64,000 nt of DNA from an uncultured bacterium (GCA_949290355.1 CASERN010000011.1:186001-250000); one strand, 5' to 3'. Shown: positions 33,823-43,451, counted from the first letter of the stretch. Notes: a model not told the origin generated them from the sequence alone. A program made the numbers and translations.

Positions 33823-34896
33823 ATGACAACAACATTAGAAAAAACAAATTTAGATGAATTTGAAAGATTGTTAGAAGAATCTTTCGTAAAGTCTTATTCA
33901 GTTGCTGATATCGTAGAAGGTACTGTTGTAAGAAAAGAAAATGAAGGTTACTTGATTAGTGTAAAAGGAGCTAAAACTGAAGCATTTTTACCAAACAAAG
34001 AATTGTCTTCAGATGCATCAGATAATCTTGAAATAGGTGATGAAAGAGAATTCTACGTATTGAAAGAAGAAAATGATGAAGAAGGAATGGTTCTTTCATT
34101 AAAAAGACTTGCTTATGCTCAAGCTTGGGCTCAACTTAATGATGCAAAAGTTCAAGGAGATACTATTCTTGCAAAAGTTGTATCAATCGTTAAAGGTGGC
34201 GTATTAGTTGATGTTGCTGATTTAAAAGGATTTATACCATCATCTCAATTGAGAACAGGAACACCATTTGATGGTTTATTGGATACAAAAATTGAAGTTA
34301 AAGTCTTAGAAGCTGATCCAAAGAAAAATAAATTAATTTTGTCTCAAAGACAAGCTGTAGCAGAACAAAGAGATCAAGTAGTAGATAATATTTTATCTGA
34401 ATTAGAAGAAGGTCAAGTTGTAAAAGGTGAAGTTGTAAGAATTGCCGATTTTGGTGCATTTGTAGACATCAACGGTATTGATGGACTTTTACCTATTTCA
34501 GAAATTTCTTGGTCAAGAATTAAACATCCTTCAGATGTAATTTCTTTAGGTGAAACTATCGAAGTTAAAATTATTAAAATTGATAATGAATTAAAAAGAA
34601 TATCTTTATCTTTAAAAAGAATGGGTGAAGATCCATGGCAGCAAATTGAAGGTCAATTTGAAGAAGGACAAGTAATTACAGGTACAGTTAATAAAGTAAC
34701 AGGTTTTGGTGCATTTATTAATATTTTCCCTGGTGTTGAAGCATTGTTGCCAGTTTCTGAAATGGCAGAAGAAAATGTAAATCCATTTAATACATTCAAA
34801 GTTGGAGATAGCGTAGAAGTTCTTATCAAAAAATTCACTCCACAAGAACATAGAATTGCTTTGAGTATTAAAGATATAAATAAAGATGCTGAATAA
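33823..34896 (+). CDS. rpsA: Ribosomal protein S1 homologue with four S1 domains (357 residues)
   Basis: S1 helps load mRNA onto the 30S subunit. Four S1 repeats are visible, starting near residues 26 (IVEGTVVRKENEGYLISVKG), 107 (ILAKVVSIVKGGVLVDVADL), 199 (VVKGEVVRIADFGAFVDING) and 283 (VITGTVNKVTGFGAFINIFP). This is the short form typical of cyanobacteria and some other groups, against six repeats in Escherichia coli. Downstream of ispH; terminator 15 bases after the stop. Confidence 0.92.
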   Translation: MTTTLEKTNLDEFERLLEESFVKSYSVADIVEGTVVRKENEGYLISVKGAKTEAFLPNKELSSDASDNLEIGDEREFYVLKEENDEEGMVLSLKRLAYAQAWAQLNDAKVQGDTILAKVVSIVKGGVLVDVADLKGFIPSSQLRTGTPFDGLLDTKIEVKVLEADPKKNKLILSQRQAVAEQRDQVVDNILSELEEGQVVKGEVVRIADFGAFVDINGIDGLLPISEISWSRIKHPSDVISLGETIEVKIIKIDNELKRISLSLKRMGEDPWQQIEGQFEEGQVITGTVNKVTGFGAFINIFPGVEALLPVSEMAEENVNPFNTFKVGDSVEVLIKKFTPQEHRIALSIKDINKDAE

Positions 34897-34911
34897 TTAA
34901 ATGATGACAAT

Positions 34912-34945
34912 AAAAAGTCCCGTATTTTAATACGGGACTTTTTTG
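34912..34945 (+). terminator. Bidirectional terminator after rpsA
   Basis: AAAAAGTCCCGTAT and ATACGGGACTTTTT pair around a 4-base loop; T runs on both strands also serve the convergent sigma factor gene. Confidence 0.93.
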
Positions 34946-34959
34946 TTATTTAAATTATT

Positions 34960-35958
34960 TTATTCGCCAAAATAGTTTTTTAAACCAATTGCAAGTTTTT
35001 TGTTTTTGCATAATTTTTTCAATTTTGCAATAGCTCTGTTTTCGATTTGTCTTATACGCTCTCTTGAGACACCATATTGAGAACCTATTTCATCTAATGT
35101 CTTTTTGTTTCCGTTACTGTCAAGTCCATATCTTAAGATTAAAACATCTCTTTCTTTTGGACTTAACTGATTCAGCATTTTTCTGATATCATCAAAAAGG
35201 TTTTCTTGAGAGACTCTGCTGTCAGGCGTTATGGAATCTTCGTCTACAATAAAATCTGCAATTTTTGAAGAATCCTCTGAAGAATTCGCAGGAGTTTCCA
35301 TACTTATTGTTGATTGAGCAGATTTAATTATTGAATTAAGTTTGTTTAGAGGAACTCCAAGTCTATATGCTATTTCTTGTTTTGTTGGAGTATGTCCTAA
35401 TTCAGTAGTTAAGTCAATTGTTGCTCTGCGGATTTTCCCTAAAGATTCTATCATATGTATTGGCAGTCTTATAATTCTTGCTTTGTCTGCAATTGCTCTA
35501 GTTATTGATTGTTGAATCCACCAAGTTGCATATGTAGAAAATTTATAACCTTTTGTATAGTCAAATCTTCCTGCAGCTTTCATAAGCCCCATATTTCCCT
35601 CTTGTATTAAATCAAGGAAAGACAAGCCTCTGCCTATATATTTTTTTGCGATGCTTACAACCAGTCTTAGATTTGCATTAACTAATAAATTTTTTGAGAA
35701 ATCATCGTGATCTTCATATATTTTTTTTGCAAGATCATGTTCTTGTTCAGAAGATAGAAGTGGAATTTTTCCAATTTGTTGAAGATAAATTCTGACACTA
35801 TCGTCAGAATTAACGGATGACAAATTCTCTTGGACTTTTGGATCTTCTACAGATTCAAGTACATCTTCTTCTTCGGGAATATCTAAATCATGAAAATTTA
35901 CATCTTCATCAGAAATTTCATCAGGTAAAAGGCTGTATTTTTCAATTTCTTTTTCCAT
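34960..35958 (-). CDS. rpoD: Primary-type sigma-70 factor (332 residues)
   Basis: Region 1.2-2 is intact: DSVRIYLQQIGKIPLLS, then LVNANLRLVVSIAKKYIGRGLSFLDLIQEGN, and the -10-reading segment FSTYATWWIQQSITRAI. Region 3 and region 4 follow, with LSPKERDVLILRYGL and the helix-turn-helix TLDEIGSQYGVSRERIRQIE for the -35 box. An acidic N-terminus of about 50 residues replaces the long region 1.1. The length fits SigA/RpoD of cyanobacterial type; an alternative group 2 sigma cannot be excluded. GGAGAG precedes the ATG. Confidence 0.9.
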   Translation of the reverse strand: MEKEIEKYSLLPDEISDEDVNFHDLDIPEEEDVLESVEDPKVQENLSSVNSDDSVRIYLQQIGKIPLLSSEQEHDLAKKIYEDHDDFSKNLLVNANLRLVVSIAKKYIGRGLSFLDLIQEGNMGLMKAAGRFDYTKGYKFSTYATWWIQQSITRAIADKARIIRLPIHMIESLGKIRRATIDLTTELGHTPTKQEIAYRLGVPLNKLNSIIKSAQSTISMETPANSSEDSSKIADFIVDEDSITPDSRVSQENLFDDIRKMLNQLSPKERDVLILRYGLDSNGNKKTLDEIGSQYGVSRERIRQIENRAIAKLKKLCKNKKLAIGLKNYFGE

Positions 35959-36025
35959 ATTTTAAACTCTCTCCATTGCTCAAATATTATACAATTTTTT
36001 TGTGTATAAATTCTATTTTGTAATT

Positions 36026-36769
36026 TTACTTAATTTTTTGTTGTAATTTTTGCCTAACGGTTTCAAAAATAATTGCGCTAAGAGCGTTTGAAACATTAAG
36101 TGAGTTAAAATCTTTGTACATTGGTATTTTTACCGTGAAATCGGCAAGTTTTAAGATTGATTTTGATACACCTGCATGTTCAGCCCCCATTACTAAGGCA
36201 AAATTCATATCTTTATAATTTATATCATAATAATTATCTTTTGCACTTGCATCTGTTGCAACTACCCACCAGTCTGAATTTTTTAATTTTTGGATAGCGT
36301 TGACAAGGCTATTGACTTTTATTATAGGGATATGATTTATCGCACCTGCACTTGTTTTTTCGACAACTGCATTCACTTGAACATTTCTTCTTGACGGTAT
36401 AATAATTCCGCTGACTCCTGCGCAGACACAAGTTCTTATTATTGCTCCAAGATTATGAGAATCCTCTATTCCATCAAGGATTACAAGAGAAGAATTTTCA
36501 AATTTTTTTTCTAAAAAATCATCAAGATCTGTATATTGTATTGGAGAAATATATGCAATTACACCTTGGTGATTAAATTTTGCATATGGTTGAAATTTTT
36601 CTTTTGCTACAAACTGGAATACAACCCCTTTTTCTTTTGCTAGTTCTTTTATTTTATTTAGTTTATTATCACTATGAATATTTTTTGAAATAATAATTTT
36701 ATTAATTTCTCTATCACCAGCAATTAAGGCTTCTGTTACAGAATTTTTACCAAAGATAATATCATCCAT
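36026..36769 (-). CDS. rlmB: SpoU/TrmH-family RNA 2'-O-methyltransferase (RlmB-like)
   Basis: Methylates a ribose in RNA; RlmB acts on 23S rRNA. The 247-residue product has the N-terminal substrate domain (IIFGKNSVTEALIAGDREI) and the knotted SPOUT domain: LDGIEDSHNLGAIIRTC, VVEKTSAGAINHIPI, LVMGAEHAGVSKSIL and VKIPMYKDFNSLNVSNALSAI. Start at 36769, where GGAG lies 6 bases upstream inside the end of nadA; the genes overlap by 8 bases and are coupled. Confidence 0.9.
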   Translation of the reverse strand: MDDIIFGKNSVTEALIAGDREINKIIISKNIHSDNKLNKIKELAKEKGVVFQFVAKEKFQPYAKFNHQGVIAYISPIQYTDLDDFLEKKFENSSLVILDGIEDSHNLGAIIRTCVCAGVSGIIIPSRRNVQVNAVVEKTSAGAINHIPIIKVNSLVNAIQKLKNSDWWVVATDASAKDNYYDINYKDMNFALVMGAEHAGVSKSILKLADFTVKIPMYKDFNSLNVSNALSAIIFETVRQKLQQKIK

Positions 36770-37685
36770 TTTTCGCTCCATTAGATACTTCAAGCATTCT
36801 GTTAATACAGTTCATTGCCTTTGAAGCAATATCTTTATCTACATTTATTTCATGTTCTTCTTTTTCTAAAGCATTATAAATATCAATAAGTTTATGCCAT
36901 TTCATGCTTTGACAAATTATACTGTTTTTTATGTGTATAAATTCTTTTTCCGGATAATCTCTTTTTAATCTGTCAACTACTCCTTTTTCTGTTGCAATAA
37001 TGAATCTTTTTTTATTGCTTTCCGCGGCGTATTTCATAATTCCGGTTGTTGAGCCGACATAATCAGATAGTTTGGTTACTGACTGATGGCATTCTGGATG
37101 GGTAAGTATAGGAGCGTCCGGATATTTTTCTTTTGCGTTAATGATATCTTCCGGTTTTATTTGGAGGTGAGTAGGGCAAAATCCCGGATATGTTATTACT
37201 TCAATATTACCTAGTTTAGCTTCAACCCATTTGCCTAAATAAGTATCAGGTAAGAACAACACTTTATCGCTATTCAGACTTGCAACTATTTTCAGAGCAT
37301 TTGAGCTTGTGCAGCATATATCACATTCTGATTTTACTTCGGCTGTTGAATTAATGTAGCAGACTGTAGGAATGTTAGGATGTTTTTTCTTAAATTCTCT
37401 CAAGTCTGCGAGTGTTATCATGTCAGCCATTTTACACCCAGATTCTAAACGAGGCAGTAAAACTTTTTTTTCAGGACACAATATTTTTGCTGTTTGCGCC
37501 ATAAAATATACTCCTGCAAAAAGGATTATTTCAGCGTTGGTTTTTGCGGCCATTTGACTTAGGTACAAAGAATCTCCGACAAAATCCGCAACTTCATCTA
37601 TTTCAGCATTTTGATAGCAGTGGGCTAAGACAACAGCATTTTTTTCTTTTTTTAGTTTGTTAATTTTTGATATGAGTTCATTCAT
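36762..37685 (-). CDS. nadA: Quinolinate synthase
   Basis: Condenses iminoaspartate with dihydroxyacetone phosphate to quinolinate for NAD synthesis, with a 4Fe-4S cluster. The 307-residue product has VLAHCYQNAEIDEVADFVGDS, LLPRLESGCKMAD, TVCYINSTAEVKSECDICCTS and ILTHPECHQSV, containing the cluster cysteines, then GSTTGIM. GGAG precedes the ATG. nadB and nadC are not in the window. Confidence 0.95.
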   Translation of the reverse strand: MNELISKINKLKKEKNAVVLAHCYQNAEIDEVADFVGDSLYLSQMAAKTNAEIILFAGVYFMAQTAKILCPEKKVLLPRLESGCKMADMITLADLREFKKKHPNIPTVCYINSTAEVKSECDICCTSSNALKIVASLNSDKVLFLPDTYLGKWVEAKLGNIEVITYPGFCPTHLQIKPEDIINAKEKYPDAPILTHPECHQSVTKLSDYVGSTTGIMKYAAESNKKRFIIATEKGVVDRLKRDYPEKEFIHIKNSIICQSMKWHKLIDIYNALEKEEHEINVDKDIASKAMNCINRMLEVSNGAKNG

Positions 37686-37798
37686 TTGGGTAAAACTCTC
37701 CTACGTTTAGTGTAAATTTATGTAAATTATGTGAACTTCGTAAAATATATTGTATAATAAAAATGTGATAGAGTAAACAAGTTTAAGAAAAAGATATT

Positions 37799-39475
37799 AT
37801 GGATTTAAATAAATTATTATCTCAATTAGGTGTTGGAGCTGGAAAAGAAGCTGTATATATGTCAATAACCCCAGGAGTCGGATTAGAAGTCATACAGCTA
37901 GATACATCCGCAAAGACAGTAAAAAATTATTCTTGCAGACCTTTAGAGTATAACGAATCTTTAAGGGAAATCGGTGATATGGAAGCGTTTAAGAACGCAG
38001 TATCAGAACTTTTTGAAGAACTAAGAATCCCTTTAAAAAGCAATGTGGTCTTAAATTTACCAATGGTAATTTTTGGCAGTACAGATTTACCAATTTTATT
38101 AGCTGATGATGCAGTTACAGAAGCCATTACTTCAGAAGTAGAGCAGTCTTATATTTTTAGAAGATATGAACCTATTGTTAGTTGGTATGACTCTAATAAT
38201 AATCGTTCTGGAGAATCGAGAAAATTATTTTATTCTGCTATTCAGAAAAATGTTGTGGAAGAAATTGTTAATGCTCTTACAGAGTTAGGCATCAAACTTA
38301 CGAGTATAGAAGTTTCTTTGACATCTTTGTTAAAAGCTTTAGCTTTTACAGGACTTGCTGAAGAGCAAATGAAGGATAATAATTCTTGGAATTTGATGTT
38401 GATTACACAAAGTGGATACTCTATTGTTTCATTAGTTGGTAAAAATATTATTGACTATTATGAAGAACCTTTGGCTATCAAATCTTTTGAAGGTGATGAA
38501 ATTTATAATGCGATAAATGCTTCAGCTCAAATTACATTGATGAGTTACCCTGCTAATTCTCTGTACATAATTTCAGAGACTGATATGGTAAGTGCAGAGT
38601 TACTTGTAAATAGAATGCACAGTGATATTCCTGTAAAATATTGGGATAATAATGATTTTAAAAAACAAGATGCATTACCTGTAAGTCTTGATGTTTTAGA
38701 AGAAGTTGCTCATAAAATATCATTAGAAGCAATTGGTGTTGCAAGCGGTAATAGTGTTGGATTACCTGTAAAATTTAATTTTATGACTGGAACGGCATCT
38801 GATTCTTCATCATTTGATCCTAATGAACCGGTACATGTTGTTCTTGGCTCTAAAGAATTTGATATTTCCCCAAATGCTGCAAGAAATGTTTCGCTATTAA
38901 TTGGGATAATTGTATTGATTCCTGTTATGGGGATATTTTTCGGTGTTCCAATGATAGTTAATCAAAAACAAGCATTATTGGATGATGTAAATTCTCGACT
39001 TGAGCAAACAAATGCGGAGATAAAGAGAATTCAGGATGAGCAAAATAAGACTAATAATTTTGATGTAAATACTGAAATTAAAAATGTTTTAGCAAGTAAC
39101 CGTTCTAAATTGTTGGCATATACTGCATTAGGCGAATCAGTTCCTAAAAAATTATGGTTAACTTATTTTGTCGCAAAAGATGACGGAAAATTTGATATTA
39201 AAGGTGAAGCAATGAATGTTGAGGATATATATAAATTTTTCCGCAACATGAAAGATTCATTGATAAATACAAAATTAAGGTTGCATAAGTTACAAATGAA
39301 ATCAAACTCTGTTGATGATGCTGTAACTATAGATTTGAATGCTCCGGCAGAGTATGAATTTGAAATAACAAATATGTCAGATTCAGAAGTTGCGGAATTA
39401 GAAAAAGCTAATGCAGCTAAAGATGAAAAAAATGGTGATGGTACTCAAAAAACTACCGAAGCAGAGAAAAAATAG
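37799..39475 (+). CDS. Type IV pilus assembly protein, PilM-PilN fusion (558 residues)
   Basis: Residues about 1-330 resemble PilM, the actin-like cytoplasmic ring protein: KSNVVLNLPMVIFG, a region around EVEQSYIFRRYEPIVSWYD, and paired subdomains with LTSIEVSLTSLLKAL. A membrane helix near 362-382 is followed by a coiled coil (LLDDVNSRLEQTNAEIKRIQ) and a PilN-like domain (LWLTYFVAKDDGKFDIKGEA). So two proteins that are normally separate are joined. A PilO-like gene follows 11 bases later. TATAAT lies at 37753-37758, 40 bases above the ATG. Confidence 0.8.
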   Translation: MDLNKLLSQLGVGAGKEAVYMSITPGVGLEVIQLDTSAKTVKNYSCRPLEYNESLREIGDMEAFKNAVSELFEELRIPLKSNVVLNLPMVIFGSTDLPILLADDAVTEAITSEVEQSYIFRRYEPIVSWYDSNNNRSGESRKLFYSAIQKNVVEEIVNALTELGIKLTSIEVSLTSLLKALAFTGLAEEQMKDNNSWNLMLITQSGYSIVSLVGKNIIDYYEEPLAIKSFEGDEIYNAINASAQITLMSYPANSLYIISETDMVSAELLVNRMHSDIPVKYWDNNDFKKQDALPVSLDVLEEVAHKISLEAIGVASGNSVGLPVKFNFMTGTASDSSSFDPNEPVHVVLGSKEFDISPNAARNVSLLIGIIVLIPVMGIFFGVPMIVNQKQALLDDVNSRLEQTNAEIKRIQDEQNKTNNFDVNTEIKNVLASNRSKLLAYTALGESVPKKLWLTYFVAKDDGKFDIKGEAMNVEDIYKFFRNMKDSLINTKLRLHKLQMKSNSVDDAVTIDLNAPAEYEFEITNMSDSEVAELEKANAAKDEKNGDGTQKTTEAEKK

Positions 39476-39486
39476 GGAGAATTACG

Positions 39487-40230
39487 GTGGATAAATCTAA
39501 TGTATATCTAAAAAAATTTCAGATGGCAATTCTTATTTTAGTTGGGACTCTGCTATTAACAATTTTCGTTATATATAAGACAGTACCTCAAGTGCAACAA
39601 ATTTTTAATTTACAAGATCAGTATAAAGCTCAGTCTGCAGCTTTAGTTGATGCTGAAAGGCAATTAGAAGCCTTAAAAGCTGAGGCTGCAAGAAGGGAAG
39701 CTGAAGATGAAAAGGCTTTGAAAATATTTTTTAGACCAATAAATGAAGGTCTTGATTCTGAGGCTGCAATATCTGATGAATTTGGTGAAATTTTACAGCT
39801 GTTGCGAGAAAATAAAATAAAAACAAGATCTGTTAATTATGAATATGATCCAAAAGATGATAATTTCGTAAAAAATGTTTCTTATAAATATCACGTATGT
39901 AAAATATCTGCAGAGATGATTGCAAATTATGCTAATTTTGAAAATTTCTTAAGAGATTTATATCGACATGAACACTTTTTAGATATTTTATCTGTAGAAA
40001 TTACACCATATCAAAAGAATAAAAGAATTTTATTAATTAATTTACAATTAAAATTATATGCACAAAAAGATCCTTCAACAGAACCTCCTGCTCCTGCACA
40101 GACTGCACCAAGTGGTGGTACTGCTCAACCTCAAGACGGATCTGCACCAGCATCTCCTTCTCCATCAGCAATACCTTCTCCACAGCCTATTACTCCGGGA
40201 GGAGTTTCTCCTGAGGCAAATCCTCAATAA
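39487..40230 (+). CDS. Type IV pilus PilO-like protein (247 residues)
   Basis: A short cytoplasmic start, one membrane helix (about residues 12-30), a coiled coil (about 40-85), and a ferredoxin-like periplasmic domain (KYHVCKISAEMIANYANFENFLRDLY) match PilO, the partner of PilN in the alignment subcomplex. The last 50 residues are Pro/Ala/Ser-rich, a tail not usual for PilO. GTG start after GGGAG, directly downstream of pilMN. PilQ, PilP, PilB and PilC genes are not adjacent. Confidence 0.75.
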   Translation: MDKSNVYLKKFQMAILILVGTLLLTIFVIYKTVPQVQQIFNLQDQYKAQSAALVDAERQLEALKAEAARREAEDEKALKIFFRPINEGLDSEAAISDEFGEILQLLRENKIKTRSVNYEYDPKDDNFVKNVSYKYHVCKISAEMIANYANFENFLRDLYRHEHFLDILSVEITPYQKNKRILLINLQLKLYAQKDPSTEPPAPAQTAPSGGTAQPQDGSAPASPSPSAIPSPQPITPGGVSPEANPQ

Positions 40231-40235
40231 GATTT

Positions 40236-41093
40236 TTATTGGAATAGTTTATAATTTATTCCGAATAACTTCTCTTTGTTGTTGATGCATACGGCGCATG
40301 ATTGTGTCTCTAGTGTATTATGTTTTGCGTAGTCCGTAAAATCAGAACCGCATCTGCCTCTATGATCATTTGCTAAAAAAGGACAGCAATATACCCCTTT
40401 TCTTGTAAGTATTCTCCCATATTCGCAGTCGAGAGTCTCCCAAGTCCAATCTGATATTTCTTGAGCTGGTTTGTTTTTATCATACCATTCGTTGATTGTA
40501 AAATTATTATCTTTTGCTTCAAATCCAATTTTTTTGCAAATTTGTTTGAATTCTTGTAAGAGGGTATTTTTATCTTCTTTATAATAATTTGTTATACATA
40601 AAATTGGATTAAAACCATATTTAACAAGACTTTTTAGAGCGTGAAGCGTTTGTCTGTAAGAGCCTCTACCTCTGAGATTGTCATTTTTTATTTCTTCATA
40701 GTGATCAATACTCAACTTAAAAATAATTTCAAATGAACTGTCGTCTTCTACTCTTTTTAAAAATCTTGCTTTTTTTTCATTTATAAATGTTCCGTTTGTA
40801 AAAATACAGACATTTGATCTTTTTAGGCAGGTGCGCAAAATAGTGTTAAAATCAGGATGAGTCATAGGTTCTGCACCTGTTAAATATATACATTCAATAT
40901 TTTCTGCTTTTGTATCATTTATTGCTTTTTTTATTGAATCTAATGCTATAAAATCTTTCACGTTCTTGTTTAGCGGAAAGTCAATATAGCAATGTCTGCA
41001 ATGTTGATTACAATTTTTTTCTGTTAGTTCTATAAACAAATTGTTTAAGGATTTTAATTGGCACGCAGGTGTCTGGAAAATTGAATTTTTCAT
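40236..41093 (-). CDS. Radical SAM protein with SPASM-like C-terminus (285 residues)
   Basis: The N-terminal cluster motif is CNQHCRHC (CxxxCxxC), followed by YLTGAEPMTHPDF (the GGEP-type strand) and VCIFTNGTFI. The C-terminal third is cysteine-rich (GVYCCPFLANDHRGRCG, SCAVCINN), as in SPASM or twitch domains that hold extra clusters and often act on peptides. No small precursor peptide or transporter gene is next to it; the convergent neighbour is the PilO-like gene, 5 bases away. Substrate unknown. AGGAG precedes the ATG. Confidence 0.8.
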   Translation of the reverse strand: MKNSIFQTPACQLKSLNNLFIELTEKNCNQHCRHCYIDFPLNKNVKDFIALDSIKKAINDTKAENIECIYLTGAEPMTHPDFNTILRTCLKRSNVCIFTNGTFINEKKARFLKRVEDDSSFEIIFKLSIDHYEEIKNDNLRGRGSYRQTLHALKSLVKYGFNPILCITNYYKEDKNTLLQEFKQICKKIGFEAKDNNFTINEWYDKNKPAQEISDWTWETLDCEYGRILTRKGVYCCPFLANDHRGRCGSDFTDYAKHNTLETQSCAVCINNKEKLFGINYKLFQ

Positions 41094-41180
41094 ATAAATT
41101 TGACTCCTTTTTTGATATTACAAATATTCTAAATATCTAATAATCAAAAAGGAATTCTCCTGTAGGGTAATATATTAAAA

Positions 41181-41495
41181 TTAATTTAAAAAATCATTTG
41201 AATTTTTATTTTCTAACCACTTGCTCATAATATAATGCTCATAGCTAAGTGCATAGTTATATAATGCATTTATCAATACTCTTCCGCTATCTGATTTCCC
41301 AATTATAAGAAAATCTCCAGATTTATTTTCAGCAAGCATAATTTCTTTATGTACAATTTTATCAACATGATTTTTTGGATTTTTGTTAATTACAAGTTTT
41401 ATCCATTCACATAAAATTTTAGTTGCAGTTGTTTCATTATTGATAATAGATTTGTTTCTTTTTTGTATGAATTTAGAAAATTCTTTTAGTATCAA
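41181..41495 (-). CDS. Small protein of unknown function after comF (104 residues)
   Basis: Start taken as a TTG at 41495, with AAGGA 8 bases upstream and 13 bases beyond the comF stop; a longer frame would overlap comF. The product is basic at the N-terminus and helical, with LSYEHYIMSKWLENK near the end. No membrane segment or known motif. Operon position supports it being real. Confidence 0.5.
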   Translation of the reverse strand: MILKEFSKFIQKRNKSIINNETTATKILCEWIKLVINKNPKNHVDKIVHKEIMLAENKSGDFLIIGKSDSGRVLINALYNYALSYEHYIMSKWLENKNSNDFLN

Positions 41496-41508
41496 TTTAA
41501 TAATCCTT

Positions 41509-42162
41509 CTAATTCTCAAATGGGGTTGTTGCTGCAAAACATATTATATCAGTAATTCCTTTTTTATTCAATTCTTTAATCATTGACTCAAATGTTGCTC
41601 CTGTTGTACAGATATCGTCAATTATTATAATTTTTCTGCCACAAAATTTTGTTTTATCAACGGAAAATGCATTTGTAAGATTTTTAATTCTGTCATCTCG
41701 TTTTAGTTTATATTGCGGTTTTGTATCTTTTACTCGTGTAATTAAAGAATTATTAAGTATACAGTTTTTGTTTAATCTGCAAAATTCTTCTCCGACTATT
41801 TTCATGTGATTATATTTTCTTTTCTTTTCTCTTGTTGAGTAAATTGGAACAGGAACAACTTCAAATTCATTTTCAAATTCAGGAATTTTTACAAAATATT
41901 CACTCATAAATTTAGCAAGGTAGTATGCTAATTCTTTTTGCCTATGATATTTTAGACCTCTTATAAGTTTTTGTAAATTTTTTGAGTATATTCCGGCACA
42001 GTAAGTTTTTTTGCCTAAAATAGACCTATTAATTCTAATTGGAAGAAAATCCATTTGATCATAGCATTTTGAACACATTTTTACAGCTTCTTTTGAGCTT
42101 TTGCAAAAGTAGCATTTTTTCTTGTATATCCAGTCTAAAAGGTTGTCTAATATTCTTAACAT
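41509..42162 (-). CDS. comF: ComF-family phosphoribosyltransferase-like protein
   Basis: The 217-residue product starts with a four-cysteine zinc ribbon (CYFCKSSKEAVKMCSKC) and ends with a phosphoribosyltransferase fold: VVPVPIYSTREKKRKYNH and the PRPP loop KIIIIDDICTTGATFESM. ComF is needed for uptake of single-stranded DNA in naturally competent bacteria; many bacteria carry it without proven competence. It sits 14 bases after the sensor kinase gene. Presence of pilus genes nearby would allow a DNA-uptake role, as inference. Confidence 0.9.
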   Translation of the reverse strand: MLRILDNLLDWIYKKKCYFCKSSKEAVKMCSKCYDQMDFLPIRINRSILGKKTYCAGIYSKNLQKLIRGLKYHRQKELAYYLAKFMSEYFVKIPEFENEFEVVPVPIYSTREKKRKYNHMKIVGEEFCRLNKNCILNNSLITRVKDTKPQYKLKRDDRIKNLTNAFSVDKTKFCGRKIIIIDDICTTGATFESMIKELNKKGITDIICFAATTPFEN

Positions 42163-42176
42163 ATTGATATTACTTG

Positions 42177-43451
42177 TTATAACGGTATTTTTACACAGAA
42201 TTCAGAACCTGCATTTTCTTCACTTTTTACGGTTATTTCGCCCCCATGGGATTTTGCTATTTGCTGTGAAAGATAAAGCCCTAAGCCTGTTCCTATTTTT
42301 CTGAATTTTTTAGCTGCTGAGTAATATTTATTAAAAATTAGTTTTAATTCGTTTGCAGGGATCCCTTGCCCGTAATCAATTACGGAAATTGTTGCATAGC
42401 CGGAAATTTCTCCTGTTTTTATGTCTATTCTATCTTTTGTGTTGCTATGAGAAATTGCATTTGAAATTAAATTTTTTATAACTCTTTCTAATTGTAGAGG
42501 ATCAGCTGATATTTTAATATCTTTAGACGGTGTAAAATATATTGTGATCCCTGAGTTATTGGCTATTGGTTGTGTGCTTTCAACAATATCTGCTATGAAC
42601 TTATTAAGCATAAAACTTTCTTTTAAAAGTTTAATGCCTGTTTCTTTAATCTTGTAAGTTTCCAAAATTATTTGTACAAGTTCTATTAATTCCTGATTGC
42701 AATTTTTCATATTTAAAAGAGCAAATTGTTGCTTTTCTGATATTTCACCAAATTTACCGTCAAGCAGGAAGTTTATAATATTGGATTCTGCAACGATTGG
42801 TACTTTAAGATCGTGAGTTAGGGTTGCTACAAAATCTTCTTTTAATGTTTCAATTTCTCTTTCATTTGTTACATCTTTAATTAATAGTACATATCTTCTT
42901 TTGTTGTTTTCATCTAAAGATAATTTTATTGTATTCATTACAAAATTATTTGTTGGAGTATGTTTGATAAATATATCTTTGTCTTTAACTTTTTCAATTG
43001 GAGTATCATCACTTATTTGTATAAAGTCAAATACGTTTTTTCCAATAGCTTCGCTTCCTTTTATTCCAAACCATATTCCAACTTGAGGGGTAGTTCTTAG
43101 AATATTGTATTTATCATTAATTATAAGGATTCCGTCTGAAAGAGAATTGATTACAGATTCAAGTAACTTATTTTGCTTCATTAGCTCACTTTGATATTCT
43201 ACAATCATTTTTTCTCTGTCATTCAATGTCTCGACCATTCTATTGATACTATCTGTAACATTTTGGTATGTAGGATGGTTTAATTCATCAATTTTTGTTG
43301 ATAGATTCCCGTATCTTACAGAGTTCACTGTATTTGTAACCATTCCAAGATAGTCATTTATTTTTGACCAACGTTTGTTGGTTTGTCTTGCAATTAAAAA
43401 TAGAATTATAAATACTAAAATTATGCTCAAATTTAAAATATACCAAAGCAT
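42177..43451 (-). CDS. Membrane sensor histidine kinase with PAS domain (424 residues)
   Basis: One N-terminal membrane helix (about residues 3-22), a HAMP-like or coiled linker, a PAS domain (about 95-190, SLSDGILIINDKYNILRTTP), then the dimerisation helix with phospho-accepting His in ATLTHDLKVPIVAES and the ATPase boxes NLISNAISHS, VIDYGQGI and GTGLGLYLSQQIAKSHGG. No response regulator is adjacent, so its partner must lie elsewhere. With one helix and almost no periplasmic part it probably senses an intracellular or membrane signal. comF follows. Confidence 0.9.
   Translation of the reverse strand: MLWYILNLSIILVFIILFLIARQTNKRWSKINDYLGMVTNTVNSVRYGNLSTKIDELNHPTYQNVTDSINRMVETLNDREKMIVEYQSELMKQNKLLESVINSLSDGILIINDKYNILRTTPQVGIWFGIKGSEAIGKNVFDFIQISDDTPIEKVKDKDIFIKHTPTNNFVMNTIKLSLDENNKRRYVLLIKDVTNEREIETLKEDFVATLTHDLKVPIVAESNIINFLLDGKFGEISEKQQFALLNMKNCNQELIELVQIILETYKIKETGIKLLKESFMLNKFIADIVESTQPIANNSGITIYFTPSKDIKISADPLQLERVIKNLISNAISHSNTKDRIDIKTGEISGYATISVIDYGQGIPANELKLIFNKYYSAAKKFRKIGTGLGLYLSQQIAKSHGGEITVKSEENAGSEFCVKIPL

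Noticed and set aside
40080-40230. Pro/Ala/Ser-coding repeats at the end of the PilO-like gene as a tandem repeat array
   Set aside because: The repeats are irregular at the DNA level; this is a low-complexity protein tail, not a satellite or CRISPR array.
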